A program made the position numbers and the translations under genes. 13,649 nucleotides of DNA, taken from CAZWCX01 sp964632945. Lineage in GTDB: Bacteria; Planctomycetota; MHYJ01; WSZJ01; CAZWCX01. The stretch is from assembly GCA_964632945.1 (NCBI GenBank), contig CAZWCX010000161.1:1-13649 (forward strand), given 5' to 3'. The notes beneath the pieces were generated by a model. The model was not told the DNA's origin. It worked only from the letters and a program-made list of their open reading frames with translations, and did not search any database. This document shows, in pieces, positions 13,590-13,649 of this stretch. Every line of letters starts with the position of its first letter. Within the stretch, counting starts at the first letter, position 1.

Positions 13590-13649
13590 CCGCGCTAGTG
13601 GGTCTTCAATCTTGAGATCCTAGCCCGGATTATTCATGAAGCCGCGCCA
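13590..13649. other. AT-richer window edge, possible element terminus or promoter region
   Basis: Composition drops sharply in GC after ~13594. It contains CTAG at 13595-13598 and again at 13619-13622, the short dyad TCAA-TC-TTGA (13605-13614), and CCCGGATTATTCATGAA (13624-13640). It could be the upstream control region of the minus-strand gene (a TAGGAT -10-like box lies at 13617-13622 without a good -35) or the inverted-repeat end of an insertion sequence lying beyond the window. Neither can be shown here. Confidence 0.3.

Overview
This is a GC-rich bacterial chromosomal window of about 13.6 kb with dense, mostly short-spaced genes. It holds no rRNA, tRNA, CRISPR array or recognisable transposase. 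The ClpX piece has the variant FAIGDATTLTEAGYVGEDVE, which from memory resembles Planctomycetota or nearby high-GC phyla. The secreted proteins with Asp-rich linkers fit such a soil or sediment lineage, but a phylum cannot be fixed from this window.

Left block, minus strand (1-2891): the protein quality-control cluster tig - clpP - clpX, with clpX cut by the window edge. A good sigma-70-type promoter sits upstream of tig and a second one upstream of clpX; their -10 regions are nearly identical. The tig leader contains a terminator-like hairpin with a T6 tract and a second hairpin next to the Shine-Dalgarno sequence.

A 686-base gap (2765-3450) separates tig from a plus-strand block of three exported proteins (3451-7096). 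The first has a beta-barrel-like N-terminus, an Asp-rich linker and a C-terminal region with a caspase-like (clan CD) His/Cys pattern. The other two are uncharacterised secreted proteins. The third has its own candidate promoter, and the block ends at a strong two-part hairpin shared with the converging operon.

Middle block, minus strand (11172 down to 7130): a five-gene operon for biotin carboxylase, a biotin carrier protein, HMG-CoA lyase and two small membrane-anchored proteins with LTxxQ-like motifs. The last three genes are joined by 4-base ATGA overlaps. HMG-CoA lyase plus a biotin-dependent carboxylase points to leucine (3-methylcrotonyl-CoA) breakdown, but no carboxyltransferase is present here. 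The carboxylase and carrier look like a split form of a normally fused alpha subunit. The operon promoter places the predicted transcription start on the ATG of the first gene, so the mRNA may be leaderless.

Right block: a divergent plus-strand pair (11309-12804), each with an N-terminal zinc ribbon followed by membrane helices; the second is a CPBP/Abi-family intramembrane protease. It converges with an unrecognised two-helix membrane protein on the minus strand, and the two genes share one CTAG as both stop codons. The last ~60 bases are AT-richer and could be the edge of another element.
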